Assembly: GCA_910574745.1 (NCBI GenBank)
Contig: CAJTCE010000005.1
Coordinates: forward strand, 62,001-126,000
DNA length: 64,000 bases
Source of the DNA: Lachnospiraceae bacterium
Lineage (GTDB): Bacteria; Bacillota; Clostridia; Lachnospirales; Lachnospiraceae
Direction of reading: 5' to 3'
Made by a program: the position numbers and the translations under genes
Shown: positions 17,996-26,809 of the stretch, piece after piece
Layout: each line of letters begins with the position of its first letter
Numbering within the stretch: the stretch's first letter is position 1
The notes under the pieces: generated by a model
What the model was told of the DNA's origin: nothing
Databases searched by the model: none
The model's input: only the letters and a program-made list of their open reading frames with translations

Positions 17996-19396
17996 ATGGC
18001 AAAACCTGTTAAAATTACAGAAACAATTTTACGTGATGCTCATCAGTCCCTGATTGCTACCAGAATGCCTACCGAGTTGATGCTTCCCATCGTTGATAAG
18101 ATGGATAAAGTCGGCTATCATTCCGTAGAGTGCTGGGGTGGTGCAACATTCGACGCATCCCTTCGTTTCTTAAAAGAAGATCCATGGGAGAGACTTAGAA
18201 AATTAAAAGACGGCTTTAAAAACACAAAGCTGCAGATGTTATTAAGAGGTCAGAACGTATTAGGTTACCGTCATTATGCAGATGATGTTGTAGAGCATTT
18301 CGTTCAGAAATCCGTTGCTAACGGTATTGATATCATTCGTATCTTCGACTGCTTAAATGACCTTCGCAACCTGCAGACGGCAGTTAAGGCATGTAAGAAA
18401 GAAGGCGGACACGCTCAGATCGCTTTGTCCTATACATTGGGAGACGCTTATACAGAGCAGTACTGGATGGATATTGCAAAGAGAATTGAGGAAATGGGCG
18501 CTGATTCCATCTGTATCAAAGATATGGCGGGTCTCTTGGTTCCCTTTGAGGCAAGCAAGCTGATCACTGCATTAAAGAGCGCAACAGAGCTTCCTATCCA
18601 GCTTCATACACACTATACCTCCGGTGTAGCAAGTATGACTTACTTAAAGGCTGTAGAGGCAGGCGTTGATGTTATCGATACAGCTATGAGCCCCTTCGCA
18701 CTGGGTACTTCCCAGCCTGCAACAGAGGTTATGGTTGAAACCTTCAAAGGTACGGAATACGACACCGGCTTTGACCAGGATTTACTGGCTGAAATCGCAG
18801 ACCATTTCGCTCCCTACAGAGAAGAGTGCTTAAAGAGCGGTCTCTTAAATCCCAAGGTTATGGGCGTTAATATCAAGACCTTATTATATCAGGTACCCGG
18901 CGGTATGCTTTCCAATATGGTTAGCCAGCTGAAGGAGCAGAATGCAGAGGATAAATACGACGATGTATTAAAGGAAATCCCCAGAGTCCGCAAAGACTTT
19001 GGCGAGCCTCCTCTTGTAACACCTTCATCCCAGATCGTAGGTACCCAGGCGGTTATGAATGTCCTTATGGGCGAGCCCTATAAGATGGCTACCGGCCAGA
19101 CCAAGGATTTGTTAAGCGGCAAATACGGCGAAACCGTTAAACCCTTCAACAAAGAGGTTCAGAAAAAGGTTATCGGCGATACAGAGGTTATTACCTGCCG
19201 TCCTGCTGATTTATTAGAGCCTGAATGGGATAAGCTGAAAGAAGAAGCCAAAGAATGGGCAAGAAGCGATGAGGATGTATTATCCTATGCATTATTCCCT
19301 CAGGTAGCAGTTGATTTCTTCAAATACCGCAAGGCACAGGAAGAAAAAGTGGATTTAACACAGGCTGATACAAAGAACGGGGCTTATCCGGTCTAA
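17996..19396 (+). CDS. oadA: Oxaloacetate decarboxylase alpha / PycB-like carboxyltransferase without biotin domain
   Basis: 466 residues from ATG 17996; GGAGG at 17983-17987 is 8 nt upstream, so the in-frame ATG at 17981 that overlaps this site is rejected. TIM-barrel carboxyltransferase of the DRE-metallolyase type: TETILRDAHQSLIATRM, IRIFDCLNDLRN, ICIKDMAGL (carbamylated Lys region) and the metal ligands HTHYTSG. The C-terminal biotinyl domain of canonical OadA (about 590 residues) is missing; the separate carrier at 16278 could supply biotin. It acts on oxaloacetate/pyruvate. A 141-nt gap with a small TTATTGC/GCAATAA hairpin separates it from oadB. Confidence 0.9.
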   Translation: MAKPVKITETILRDAHQSLIATRMPTELMLPIVDKMDKVGYHSVECWGGATFDASLRFLKEDPWERLRKLKDGFKNTKLQMLLRGQNVLGYRHYADDVVEHFVQKSVANGIDIIRIFDCLNDLRNLQTAVKACKKEGGHAQIALSYTLGDAYTEQYWMDIAKRIEEMGADSICIKDMAGLLVPFEASKLITALKSATELPIQLHTHYTSGVASMTYLKAVEAGVDVIDTAMSPFALGTSQPATEVMVETFKGTEYDTGFDQDLLAEIADHFAPYREECLKSGLLNPKVMGVNIKTLLYQVPGGMLSNMVSQLKEQNAEDKYDDVLKEIPRVRKDFGEPPLVTPSSQIVGTQAVMNVLMGEPYKMATGQTKDLLSGKYGETVKPFNKEVQKKVIGDTEVITCRPADLLEPEWDKLKEEAKEWARSDEDVLSYALFPQVAVDFFKYRKAQEEKVDLTQADTKNGAYPV

Positions 19397-19424
19397 TAGT
19401 GTTCAGGTCATAAGATAACAATAA

Positions 19425-19467
19425 AAAGTTCCAGATAATGCATGATGCAGTTGTCTGGAGCTTTTTT
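19425..19467 (+). terminator. Rho-independent terminator of the decarboxylase cluster
   Basis: Stem AGTTCCAGA / TCTGGAGCT (one wobble) around an 18-nt loop, followed by TTTTTT. Confidence 0.85.
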
Positions 19468-19570
19468 GTTTTGTATGTGCATAATGTCATGAGATTACGT
19501 AATTTAGAAAAGCGATTTTTGAAAACGTATAGGATGAAGGAGAAAAGAAATTTTCCCTTTACAGCTTGTT

Positions 19571-19598
19571 TTGAGCTTTGTGCACATGTTAATATAAA
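19571..19598 (+). promoter_or_regulatory. Possible promoter for the interrupted gene at 19659
   Basis: TTGAGC (19571-19576), 16-nt spacer, TATAAA (19593-19598), about 60 nt before the start codon. The boxes are only moderate matches. Confidence 0.4.
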
Positions 19599-19658
19599 AA
19601 TATGTGAAATTTAATATTAAGCTTTTTTACAGAAAAGTGTATAACAGGGGGGAGGAGT

Positions 19659-20516
19659 ATGAAGCGGAAAAAGATGACTTTGATCCTGCTGTCGTTTTTT
19701 TGTTTAATCATCATAACAATGGCGGTTATGGGAATATCTTTTTACAACAGACATGCAATCAAAACAATTTGTTATACAGAAGACTATACAGAATTGTATG
19801 AAGAGGAGCTTCGGCTTATATTTGGCGAGGATTATCAGATTGGGGAGAAAGAAACCATTACCATAGAGGGGGAGGATTGCAGCTGCGGATATCATTCGGA
19901 TACCTACATTTATGATCAATGGGAAATTTCTTATGAAGATCAATTAGGATAGAAATATACACAAATGCTGAACAATAAAAACAATTTGGAGAATCAACAG
20001 ATTGGATGGCTGGAAGAGCAGCTTTCGCAGCATTATAAAAAGCAGCCTTTGAGAGCAAAGAAGGCGGGCGACAGATATTGGGAACAGTTTCTGAATACTT
20101 TGGGGAATAAAGAAAATACGATCCATTTGTGGGAATTGGACTATGGACAGATTTTTAAGGATTTTCCTATTGAGGTTTCCCCGCATTTAAGCATCGACGA
20201 TTTGGAATTATCAGGAGCTGAAAAGGAGAAATTTGAGAAAGCGGTAAAAGAAAAAGTGCTTCAAATGATGGAGGCGATAAAAGAAGAAAGCGGCTATACG
20301 TGGAATCTGGTTGCTATTATATGCTGTGCTCAGGGGAAAGAAAAACTTTATGATGGCAAAAGCAACTGGTATTATTACATTTTACAGGGAGAACCGTTTG
20401 AAACCGGTAATGGAAGCTATGATTGGAAGCTTTTTGAAGCTTATGAAGGGGTTTTTGGTAATGATGGCAGAATGATATTGAATAACGGCTCAGATTTCAA
20501 TTTGCATATAAGATAG
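19659..20516 (+). pseudogene. Hypothetical membrane-anchored protein interrupted by an in-frame amber codon
   Basis: Bases 19659-20516 form one reading frame broken only by TAG at 19950-19952. The first part (97 residues) begins with a membrane helix (KKMTLILLSFFCLIIITMAV) and runs to SYEDQLG; the second continues KYTQMLNNKNNLENQQIGW and goes on for 183 residues from an ATG at 19965. The text reads naturally across the stop (a stranded segment then a helix), and both halves share the frame, so a single point mutation in a 285-residue gene is the simplest view. The second ATG has only a weak AGGA upstream. If both pieces are made, the second would be a soluble protein without its anchor. No family recognised. 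Confidence 0.7.
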
Positions 20517-20538
20517 ATCAGAAAGGAAAGAAGGAAAG

Positions 20539-20967
20539 ATGAAAAAAGAAATCATACCATATACAAGAAAAGTGGCTTATTATGAAACGGATCAAATGGG
20601 CATTGTCCATCATTCCAATTACATCAGATGGTTTGAGGAAGCCAGGATTGACTTTTTGAGTCAAATAGGCCTTCCATATAGCAAAATGGAGGAAGAAGGG
20701 ATTATGATTCCTGTTCTGTCCGCCGCCTGTGAATACAAATATGCCATGCGTTTCGGACAGCGGTTTCAGATTACATTGAGGATTGTTTCTTTTACGGGAG
20801 TAAAATTCCGCGTGTTATATGAAGTGAACGACGAGGATACGGGAAAGCTCCATGCAACGGGAGAATCCGGTCACTGTTTCGTAACAAATACTATGATACC
20901 TATCCGTATGAAAAAAGAGTATCCCGATATATACCGCAGGCTGATGGAATATGTACAGCCCCAATAA
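20539..20967 (+). CDS. Acyl-CoA thioesterase, 4-hydroxybenzoyl-CoA thioesterase/YbgC family
   Basis: 142 residues, single hot-dog domain, full length. The family signature YYETDQMGIVHHSNYIRWFEEAR near the N-terminus (written here in two parts: YYETDQMGIVHHSNY and IRWFEEAR) carries the catalytic Asp. It hydrolyses acyl-CoA thioesters in the cytoplasm; the chain-length preference cannot be read. A GAAAGGAAAG site lies close to the ATG. It is followed by a TetR regulator with its own promoter, so the two may not be co-transcribed. Confidence 0.9.
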   Translation: MKKEIIPYTRKVAYYETDQMGIVHHSNYIRWFEEARIDFLSQIGLPYSKMEEEGIMIPVLSAACEYKYAMRFGQRFQITLRIVSFTGVKFRVLYEVNDEDTGKLHATGESGHCFVTNTMIPIRMKKEYPDIYRRLMEYVQPQ

Positions 20968-21020
20968 GACGAAAAGGGAAAACATTACGAGAAATAACAT
21001 GCGGAATAAAATTTACGCAC

Positions 21021-21062
21021 TTGACAAATGCTCCCAAATATACTAACATAACGTATGTTATG
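21021..21062 (+). promoter_or_regulatory. TetR promoter with overlapping operator dyad
   Basis: TTGACA (21021-21026), 17-nt spacer, TAACAT (21044-21049). A dyad CATAAC-GTAT-GTTATG (21047-21062) overlaps the -10 and the likely start, with a second nested pair AACATA / TATGTT. This is the expected site for autorepression by the TetR protein encoded just downstream. Confidence 0.62.
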
Positions 21063-21110
21063 GATTATTGTGCGGAAAATGGTCCGCCACGAAAGAGAAG
21101 GGATTAAATC

Positions 21111-21659
21111 ATGGCCAGAAAGATTAGTGTTACAAAGGAAATGCTTATGAACAGCGCTTTTGAAATGGCAGGAGAGGAAGGGCTTAAGGAAGTGACGGCC
21201 AGAAAGCTTGCCGCTAAAGCAGGCTGTTCCACCCAGCCCATATTCCGTGTTTACAGCAGTATGGATGAAATGTATGATGAGATTTACAGCATGGCAATCG
21301 ACTATTTTGCGGATTATTACGGGAAGTATCCGGGAAATAGTCAGGTTCCTTTTACAAATCTTGGAATGGCATATATTGAGTTTGCGGGGAAGGAACCTCA
21401 ATTATTTCGTATGTTATTTATGGAGGAAAAACGTTGCAATGCTTCTTTATTCAGCATTTTAAATGGTAAAACCAATGCTCTTCATAAGGAAATTGCAAAG
21501 GCAAAGGCGCAAGGAGCAAAAGATCCAAGCGGGATTTTTATGAAGATGTGGATCTTTATCCATGGGGCGGCGACTATGATGACTACCGGGGATTATGACC
21601 TTTCCATGGATGAAACAAGAGGACTTTTAGAGGAAACTTATACATCCTTTATGCGATAG
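21111..21659 (+). CDS. TetR/AcrR family transcriptional regulator
   Basis: 182 residues. The N-terminal helix-turn-helix (about 8-50) reads MLMNSAFEMAGEEGLKEVTARKLAAKAGCSTQPIFRVYSSMDEMYDEI, quoted here as family pattern with key parts VTARKLAAKAGCS and PIFRVYSSMDEM. The rest is an all-helical ligand domain. AAGGGA lies 8 nt before the ATG. The dyad over its own promoter suggests autoregulation; possible further targets are the adjacent thioesterase or distant genes. Confidence 0.9.
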   Translation: MARKISVTKEMLMNSAFEMAGEEGLKEVTARKLAAKAGCSTQPIFRVYSSMDEMYDEIYSMAIDYFADYYGKYPGNSQVPFTNLGMAYIEFAGKEPQLFRMLFMEEKRCNASLFSILNGKTNALHKEIAKAKAQGAKDPSGIFMKMWIFIHGAATMMTTGDYDLSMDETRGLLEETYTSFMR

Positions 21660-21762
21660 GCGGATTTAATTTATGAAGCTTCATAGTGTAGTTTATGGAA
21701 GAAACGGATGAAGAAAGTATTAGGAAGTTACAGTAATAGAAGAAAAAGCAAAGGGAGCTACA

Positions 21763-22707
21763 ATGACAGAGGAAACAGATAAGAGGGAGCATACGGATAT
21801 TATAGAGCTTATCAAGGAACGCTATACGAAGATGAGCAAGAGCCACAAAAAGATTGCCGCCTACATTATGGATCATTATGATCATGCGGTATTTATGACG
21901 GCGGCGCAGCTTGGAAAAGAAGTGGAAATCAGTGAATCCACGGTGGTGCGTTTTGCATCAGGACTGGGATTTGAGGGTTATCCTGAATTCCAGCATGCTT
22001 TGGAAGCCTGGATAAAAAACGAATGGAACAGCGTTGCGAAGGTAGGGATGAAGTACGGCAAAAGCACGCAGTCGGAAATACTCACAAGCGTCTTAAATTC
22101 CGATATCGAAAAAATAGCGGATACGCTTCAAAATGTGGACGTGGCGGCTTTTGAAACGGCAGTGGACATTATTCTGGAAGCAAAGCATGTATATGTGGTG
22201 GGACTTCGGAGCTGTGAGCCTTTGGCAGACTTTTTAAGCTTTTATCTGACGATGATAAGAGGGGATGTTATTTTGATCAGGACAACCTCTGTCACAGAAA
22301 TTTTTGAACAGATGATTCGTATAGATGAAAATGATGTGGTAATCGGCATCAGCTTTCCCAGGTATTCCATGCGTACCTTAAAAGCAATGGAACTTGCCAA
22401 TGACAGGAACGCCAAGGTGGTTGCCATTACGGATTCCATTCATTCTCCTATGAATCTGTATTCTTCCTGCAACCTGTGTGCCAGAAGCGATATGGTTTCT
22501 ATCGTGGATTCCCTGGTTGCGCCTTTAAGTCTGATCAATGCGCTTGTGGTGGCGCTCTGCTTAAGAAAGCCGGAACAGGTAACGGATAATCTGAAAGAAT
22601 TGGAAAAGGTATGGGGAAATTACCAGGTTTATTTAAATGATGAAATTAATTTTATAGATGAGGAGCCTGTGTTAAACAATCCCCTTACAAAGGAAGAATA
22701 TGAGTAA
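21763..22707 (+). CDS. MurR/RpiR family transcriptional regulator with SIS domain
   Basis: 314 residues. N-terminal HTH_6 (about 15-90): SHKKIAAYIMDHYDHAVFMT, then LGKEVEISESTVVRFASGLGF, the classical RpiR recognition segment. The middle (about 115-260) is a sugar isomerase (SIS) fold with HVYVVGLRSCEPLADFL and VVIGISFPRYSMRTLKAMEL, which normally binds a sugar phosphate. GGGAG lies 7 nt before the ATG. Its end overlaps the flavoprotein gene by 8 nt, so they share a transcript; this pairing next to cmk-ispH recurs in Lachnospiraceae as I recall. The effector is unknown. Confidence 0.92.
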   Translation: MTEETDKREHTDIIELIKERYTKMSKSHKKIAAYIMDHYDHAVFMTAAQLGKEVEISESTVVRFASGLGFEGYPEFQHALEAWIKNEWNSVAKVGMKYGKSTQSEILTSVLNSDIEKIADTLQNVDVAAFETAVDIILEAKHVYVVGLRSCEPLADFLSFYLTMIRGDVILIRTTSVTEIFEQMIRIDENDVVIGISFPRYSMRTLKAMELANDRNAKVVAITDSIHSPMNLYSSCNLCARSDMVSIVDSLVAPLSLINALVVALCLRKPEQVTDNLKELEKVWGNYQVYLNDEINFIDEEPVLNNPLTKEEYE

Positions 22708-23974
22708 AGTAATTGTGATCGGCGGCGGCGGCGCAGGTATGATGGCGGCGGTATCGGCGGCAGAAAGAGGACATCAGGTAACCCTTCTGGAAAGAAATGA
22801 AAAGCTTGGAAAAAAGGTTTTCATAACGGGAAAGGGCAGGTGTAATCTGACCAATGCCTCAGATATAGAAGAAATTTTTGAGCATATTGTAACCAACCGG
22901 AAATTTTTATACAGCGCGCTATACGGTTTCGACAATCGTGCCTGTATGGACTTTTTTGAGGAAAACGGTCTGCATTTGAAGGTGGAAAGGGGAAACAGAG
23001 TATTTCCGGTTTCCGACCATTCTTCCGATGTGATTAAGACATTAGAAAAGAGATTAAAGGCTCTTTCGGTGGAAATCAGGCTTCATACCAGAGTAGAAAG
23101 TCTGATAACGGAAAGTGATTTGACAGAAGGTTCTTTGGCAAAAGGCAGTCAGGATAAAAAATATATAAGGGGCGTCAGGGATGAGCATGGAACAGGCTAT
23201 GAGGCGGATGCGGTTATTCTTGCTACAGGCGGCGTTTCTTATCCGTCTACAGGCTCTACGGGAGACGGACACAGAATGGCAGAAGAGACGGGACATAAGG
23301 TTACAGGCCTTTACCCGGCCCTTGTTCCCTTAAAAGCAAAGGAAGCTTTCTGCAGGGAGCTGATGGGGCTTTCCTTAAAGAATGTGACTGCAACCTTTAA
23401 AGAAGGTAAAAAAGTATTGTATTCAGAGTTCGGAGAAATGATTTTTACTCATTTCGGCGTCAGCGGACCCATTATATTAAGCGGCGCAAGTGTCATAAAC
23501 CAGAGGCTTACCAAAAATGAGATACAGCTTTTTATAGATTTAAAGCCGGCTCTTACGGAGGAACAGCTGCAAAAAAGGCTGACCAGGGAATTTGACGAAA
23601 ACCGGCAAAAGCAGTTTAAAAACGCTTGCAGCGGACTTTTTCCCGCAAGGTTGATACCCGTTATGGTTGCCCATTCCGGTATTGATCCGGAGAAAAAGGC
23701 GTGTGAAATCAGCAAAGAAGAAAAAAGAGGCTTTATTCAATGCATCAAAGCCCTTCCCCTGACGATCACGGGGACGGGAGGCTATGAGGAAGCAATTGTA
23801 ACAAAGGGCGGCGTCAGTGTGAAGGACATCAATCCTTCCACCATGGAGTCAAAACGGGTTTGCGGATTGTACTTTGCAGGCGAGCTGATTGACGTGGATG
23901 CTTTTACCGGCGGATATAATCTGCAGATAGCCTGGTCCACGGGAAGACTGGCGGGAGAATCGGTGCCGCAATAA
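22700..23974 (+). CDS. HI0933-like flavoprotein (BaiN-type NAD(P)/FAD oxidoreductase)
   Basis: 424 residues. N-terminal FAD-binding Rossmann motif VIGGGGAGMMAAVSAAERG with the acidic end of strand 2 (LLERNEKLGKK), the family signature GKGRCNLTN, a second dinucleotide piece AVILATGGVSYPSTGSTGDG, and a C-terminal FAD loop GLYFAGELIDVDAFTGGYN with LQIAWSTGR. These are the marks of the YhiN/HI0933 family. Substrate unknown; relatives have been linked to reduction of bile-acid intermediates, but that cannot be claimed here. Overlaps rpiR by 8 nt; AAGGAAG provides the ribosome site. Confidence 0.9.
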   Translation: MSKVIVIGGGGAGMMAAVSAAERGHQVTLLERNEKLGKKVFITGKGRCNLTNASDIEEIFEHIVTNRKFLYSALYGFDNRACMDFFEENGLHLKVERGNRVFPVSDHSSDVIKTLEKRLKALSVEIRLHTRVESLITESDLTEGSLAKGSQDKKYIRGVRDEHGTGYEADAVILATGGVSYPSTGSTGDGHRMAEETGHKVTGLYPALVPLKAKEAFCRELMGLSLKNVTATFKEGKKVLYSEFGEMIFTHFGVSGPIILSGASVINQRLTKNEIQLFIDLKPALTEEQLQKRLTREFDENRQKQFKNACSGLFPARLIPVMVAHSGIDPEKKACEISKEEKRGFIQCIKALPLTITGTGGYEEAIVTKGGVSVKDINPSTMESKRVCGLYFAGELIDVDAFTGGYNLQIAWSTGRLAGESVPQ

Positions 23975-24098
23975 AGTTAAGGAATAGAAAAAGCACCGAC
24001 ATAAAAAGTATAAAAGCGACGGGCAGGCGGATTGGGACAGGAAAAATTATTGCCTGAAAGCGATTATAAAAATGAAAAGGAGAAAAAGAGGAAATAAT

Positions 24099-24758
24099 AT
24101 GAGTTACAGCATAGCAATTGACGGACCGGCAGGAGCGGGAAAAAGTACCATTGCAAAAAAAATCGCAAAACAATTGGGATGTATCTATGTGGATACGGGT
24201 GCCATGTATCGTGCTATGGCGCTGCATATTTTGAGAAAGGGTATTTCGCCGGATGATGGAACTGCTATCAGCAGGGCGTGTGAGGATGCGGACATTACCC
24301 TCCGTTATGAAAAAGGAGATCAGGTCGTACTGTTAAACGGAGAAAACGTTAACGGACTGATTCGTACGGAAGAGGTGGGAAATATGGCTTCCGCAAGCTC
24401 GGTAAACGGCGATGTGCGCAAAAAGATGGTTTCTCTTCAACAAAGGCTTTCGGAAACTGCCGATGTGATTATGGATGGCAGGGATATCGGGACCTGTGTG
24501 CTTCCTCATGCAGATGTGAAGGTGTATCTGACGGCGGATTCAAAGGTCCGGGCTAAGAGACGGTATGACGAACTAAAGCAGAAGGGAAGCGAATGCGATC
24601 TTTATAAAATAGAACAGGATATTATGGATCGGGACGAGCGGGATATGAACCGGGAGATTTCTCCCCTGAGGCAGGCTGAGGATGCGGTTTTATTGGATTC
24701 TTCGGATTTGACCGTTGATGAGGTGGTGGAAAAAATTATCGGATTGGTAAAAAGATAG
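24099..24758 (+). CDS. cmk: Cytidylate kinase
   Basis: 219 residues from ATG 24099, which has AGAGGA 6 nt upstream; the in-frame ATG at 24072 would add nine basic residues before the P-loop and is rejected. The protein starts SYSIAIDGPAGAGKSTIAKK with the Walker A loop, followed by DTGAMYRA, DGRDIGTCVLP and the LID region RAKRRYDELKQKG. It phosphorylates CMP and dCMP. Lies in the conserved run cmk-ispH-S1. Confidence 0.96.
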   Translation: MSYSIAIDGPAGAGKSTIAKKIAKQLGCIYVDTGAMYRAMALHILRKGISPDDGTAISRACEDADITLRYEKGDQVVLLNGENVNGLIRTEEVGNMASASSVNGDVRKKMVSLQQRLSETADVIMDGRDIGTCVLPHADVKVYLTADSKVRAKRRYDELKQKGSECDLYKIEQDIMDRDERDMNREISPLRQAEDAVLLDSSDLTVDEVVEKIIGLVKR

Positions 24759-24844
24759 AAAGAGCGCAAAAAGAAACTGTTTTTTGAAAAAATGATTTCA
24801 AAGGAAAAACAATTTAAGAAAAACGAACGGAAGTATCATACGAA

Positions 24845-25693
24845 ATGAAAATAAAAATGGCAAAAACCGCAGGATTCTGTTTTGGCGTAAAACGGGCTGT
24901 GGAAAGGGTTTATGAGCAGATAGAAAGCGGGAAAAAAATATATACCTTCGGTCCGATTATCCATAATGAGGGTGTTGTGGCGGATCTGGAAAAAAAGGGC
25001 GTAAAGGTTATCGAGGATGCGGAAAGCTTAAAGGCAATAAAGGAAGGAAGCGTTGTCATCCGTTCCCACGGGGTTTCCAAGGGAATTTACGACATACTTA
25101 CAAAGCAGGAGCTGGAGTGTATCGACGCCACATGTCCCTTTGTAAAAAAAATACACCGGATTGTGGAAGAAGAGAGCGAAGCAGGGAAGCAGATTATTAT
25201 TATCGGGAACGATTCCCATCCGGAGGTAGAGGGAATTAAAGGATGGTGTAAAAATACCGCAATTGTAATAGAATCGGTTTCTCAGGCACAAAATCTCAGA
25301 CTGCCCGATAATCAAAAAGTGTGCACGGTCTCACAGACGACATTTAACTACAATAAATTTCAAGAATTAGTTGAAATTATTTTTAAAAAAGGTTATGATA
25401 TAAATGTTGTAAATACGATTTGTAATGCGACAGAGGAAAGACAGACAGAAGCCGCAGCCATTGCGGAAGAAGTCGATGCTATGATAGTGATAGGCGGTAC
25501 TCACAGCTCCAACACGAGGAAACTCTTCGAAATCTGCCGGGAGAAATGTGAGAACACTTTTTATATACAGACACTGGACGACCTTTTAGGGAAGCTGCCA
25601 AGAGGAGTCGGTCTGGTGGGAATTACCGCCGGGGCGTCAACCCCAAACAATATTATTGAGGAGGTTCAAAATTATGTCAGAATTAACTTTTGA
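24845..25693 (+). CDS. ispH: 4-hydroxy-3-methylbut-2-enyl diphosphate reductase
   Basis: 282 residues, the normal length of stand-alone IspH/LytB. It makes IPP and DMAPP in the last step of the MEP pathway. The three cluster cysteines are in AGFCFGVKRAV, IDATCPFV and NTICNATEERQ; RSHGV and the active-site Glu/Thr stretch (TVSQTTFN) and GGTHSSNT are also present. In many Clostridia this protein is fused to S1 domains; here the S1 gene is separate but overlaps the ispH end by 20 nt, and the S1 ribosome site lies within ispH. Its own ribosome site is weak (GGAAG about 11 nt upstream). Confidence 0.96.
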   Translation: MKIKMAKTAGFCFGVKRAVERVYEQIESGKKIYTFGPIIHNEGVVADLEKKGVKVIEDAESLKAIKEGSVVIRSHGVSKGIYDILTKQELECIDATCPFVKKIHRIVEEESEAGKQIIIIGNDSHPEVEGIKGWCKNTAIVIESVSQAQNLRLPDNQKVCTVSQTTFNYNKFQELVEIIFKKGYDINVVNTICNATEERQTEAAAIAEEVDAMIVIGGTHSSNTRKLFEICREKCENTFYIQTLDDLLGKLPRGVGLVGITAGASTPNNIIEEVQNYVRINF

Positions 25694-26807
25694 ACAAATG
25701 CTTGAGGAGTCTTTGAAAACAATTAGAAATGGAGAAATCGTTGAAGGTACCATCATCGACGTAAAGCCGGATGAAGCTGTCTTGAACATTGGATATAAAT
25801 CTGATGGTATTCTTACTAGAAATGAATACACAAACGAAGCTAACGTGGACTTGACAAAAGTTTTAAAGGCCGGCGACAAGATGGAAGTAAAAGTCATTAA
25901 AGTCAACGACGGAGAAGGACAGGTTCTCCTTTCTTATAAGAGACTGGCTCTGGAGAAAGGGAACAAGCGAATACAGGAGGCTTTTGAAAGCAAGGAAGTG
26001 CTGAAGGCAAAGGTTGCACAGGTATTGGACGGAGGCTTAAGCGTAGTTGTGGATGAAGTAAGAGTTTTTATTCCCGCAAGCCTTGTATCCAATGTTTATG
26101 AAAAGGATTTATCCAAATATGCGGATCAGGAAATAGAGTTCGTAATCAGTGAATATAATCCTAAGAGAAGAAGGTATATCGGAGACCGTAAGCAGCTTCT
26201 CGTTGCAAAGAAGGCAGAGCAGCAGAGAGAACTGTTTGAAAAAATCCATGTAGGAGATGTTGTAGAAGGAACAGTTAAAAATGTGACTGATTTCGGTGCA
26301 TTTGTTGATTTAGGCGGTGCAGACGGACTGCTTCACATTTCCGAGATGTCATGGGGAAGAGTTGAGAATCCCAAAAAGACATTTAAGGTTGGAGATTCCA
26401 TCAAGGTTCTGATTAAGGATATTGAGGGAACCAAGATTGCATTGAGCTTAAAATTTGAGGATTCCAATCCTTGGAGAGATGCGGCAGAAAAATATGCTGT
26501 AGGCAGAGAGGTAACAGGAAAAGTTGCAAGAATGACTGATTTTGGTGCATTTGTGGAGCTGGAAGAGGGCGTAGATGCATTACTGCATGTATCCCAGATT
26601 TCCAAGGAGCACATTGAAAAGCCTTCGGATGTTTTAACCGTGGGACAGGAAGTTACAGCTAAAATCGTTGATTTCAATGAAGATGAGAAAAAAATCAGTT
26701 TGAGCATAAAGGCGTTGCTTGCACCGGAGCCTGCGGAAGCAGACGAGGACGCAGATGTTGTTTCTGTTGATATTGATAAGGTTATTGCCGAAGAAAGTGC
26801 TGAATAA
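25674..26807 (+). CDS. rpsA: S1 RNA-binding domain protein (ribosomal protein S1-like)
   Basis: 377 residues with four S1 folds, at about 15-85, 100-165, 185-255 and 270-340; the third and fourth are the clearest (GDVVEGTVKNVTDFGAFVDL and GREVTGKVARMTDFGAFVEL). The acidic tail has no domain. It probably helps mRNA binding on the 30S subunit, as in other short Gram-positive S1 proteins. The start is ATG 25674 with GAGGAGG 9 nt upstream inside ispH; an in-frame ATG at 25656 precedes that site. Followed 2 nt later by cheR. Confidence 0.93.
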   Translation: MSELTFEQMLEESLKTIRNGEIVEGTIIDVKPDEAVLNIGYKSDGILTRNEYTNEANVDLTKVLKAGDKMEVKVIKVNDGEGQVLLSYKRLALEKGNKRIQEAFESKEVLKAKVAQVLDGGLSVVVDEVRVFIPASLVSNVYEKDLSKYADQEIEFVISEYNPKRRRYIGDRKQLLVAKKAEQQRELFEKIHVGDVVEGTVKNVTDFGAFVDLGGADGLLHISEMSWGRVENPKKTFKVGDSIKVLIKDIEGTKIALSLKFEDSNPWRDAAEKYAVGREVTGKVARMTDFGAFVELEEGVDALLHVSQISKEHIEKPSDVLTVGQEVTAKIVDFNEDEKKISLSIKALLAPEPAEADEDADVVSVDIDKVIAEESAE

Positions 26808-26809
26808 GA

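Noticed and set aside
19604-19801. Short plus-strand frame overlapping the interrupted gene
   Set aside because: Runs in another frame across the GGGGGGAGG ribosome site of the gene at 19659 and has no start signal of its own.
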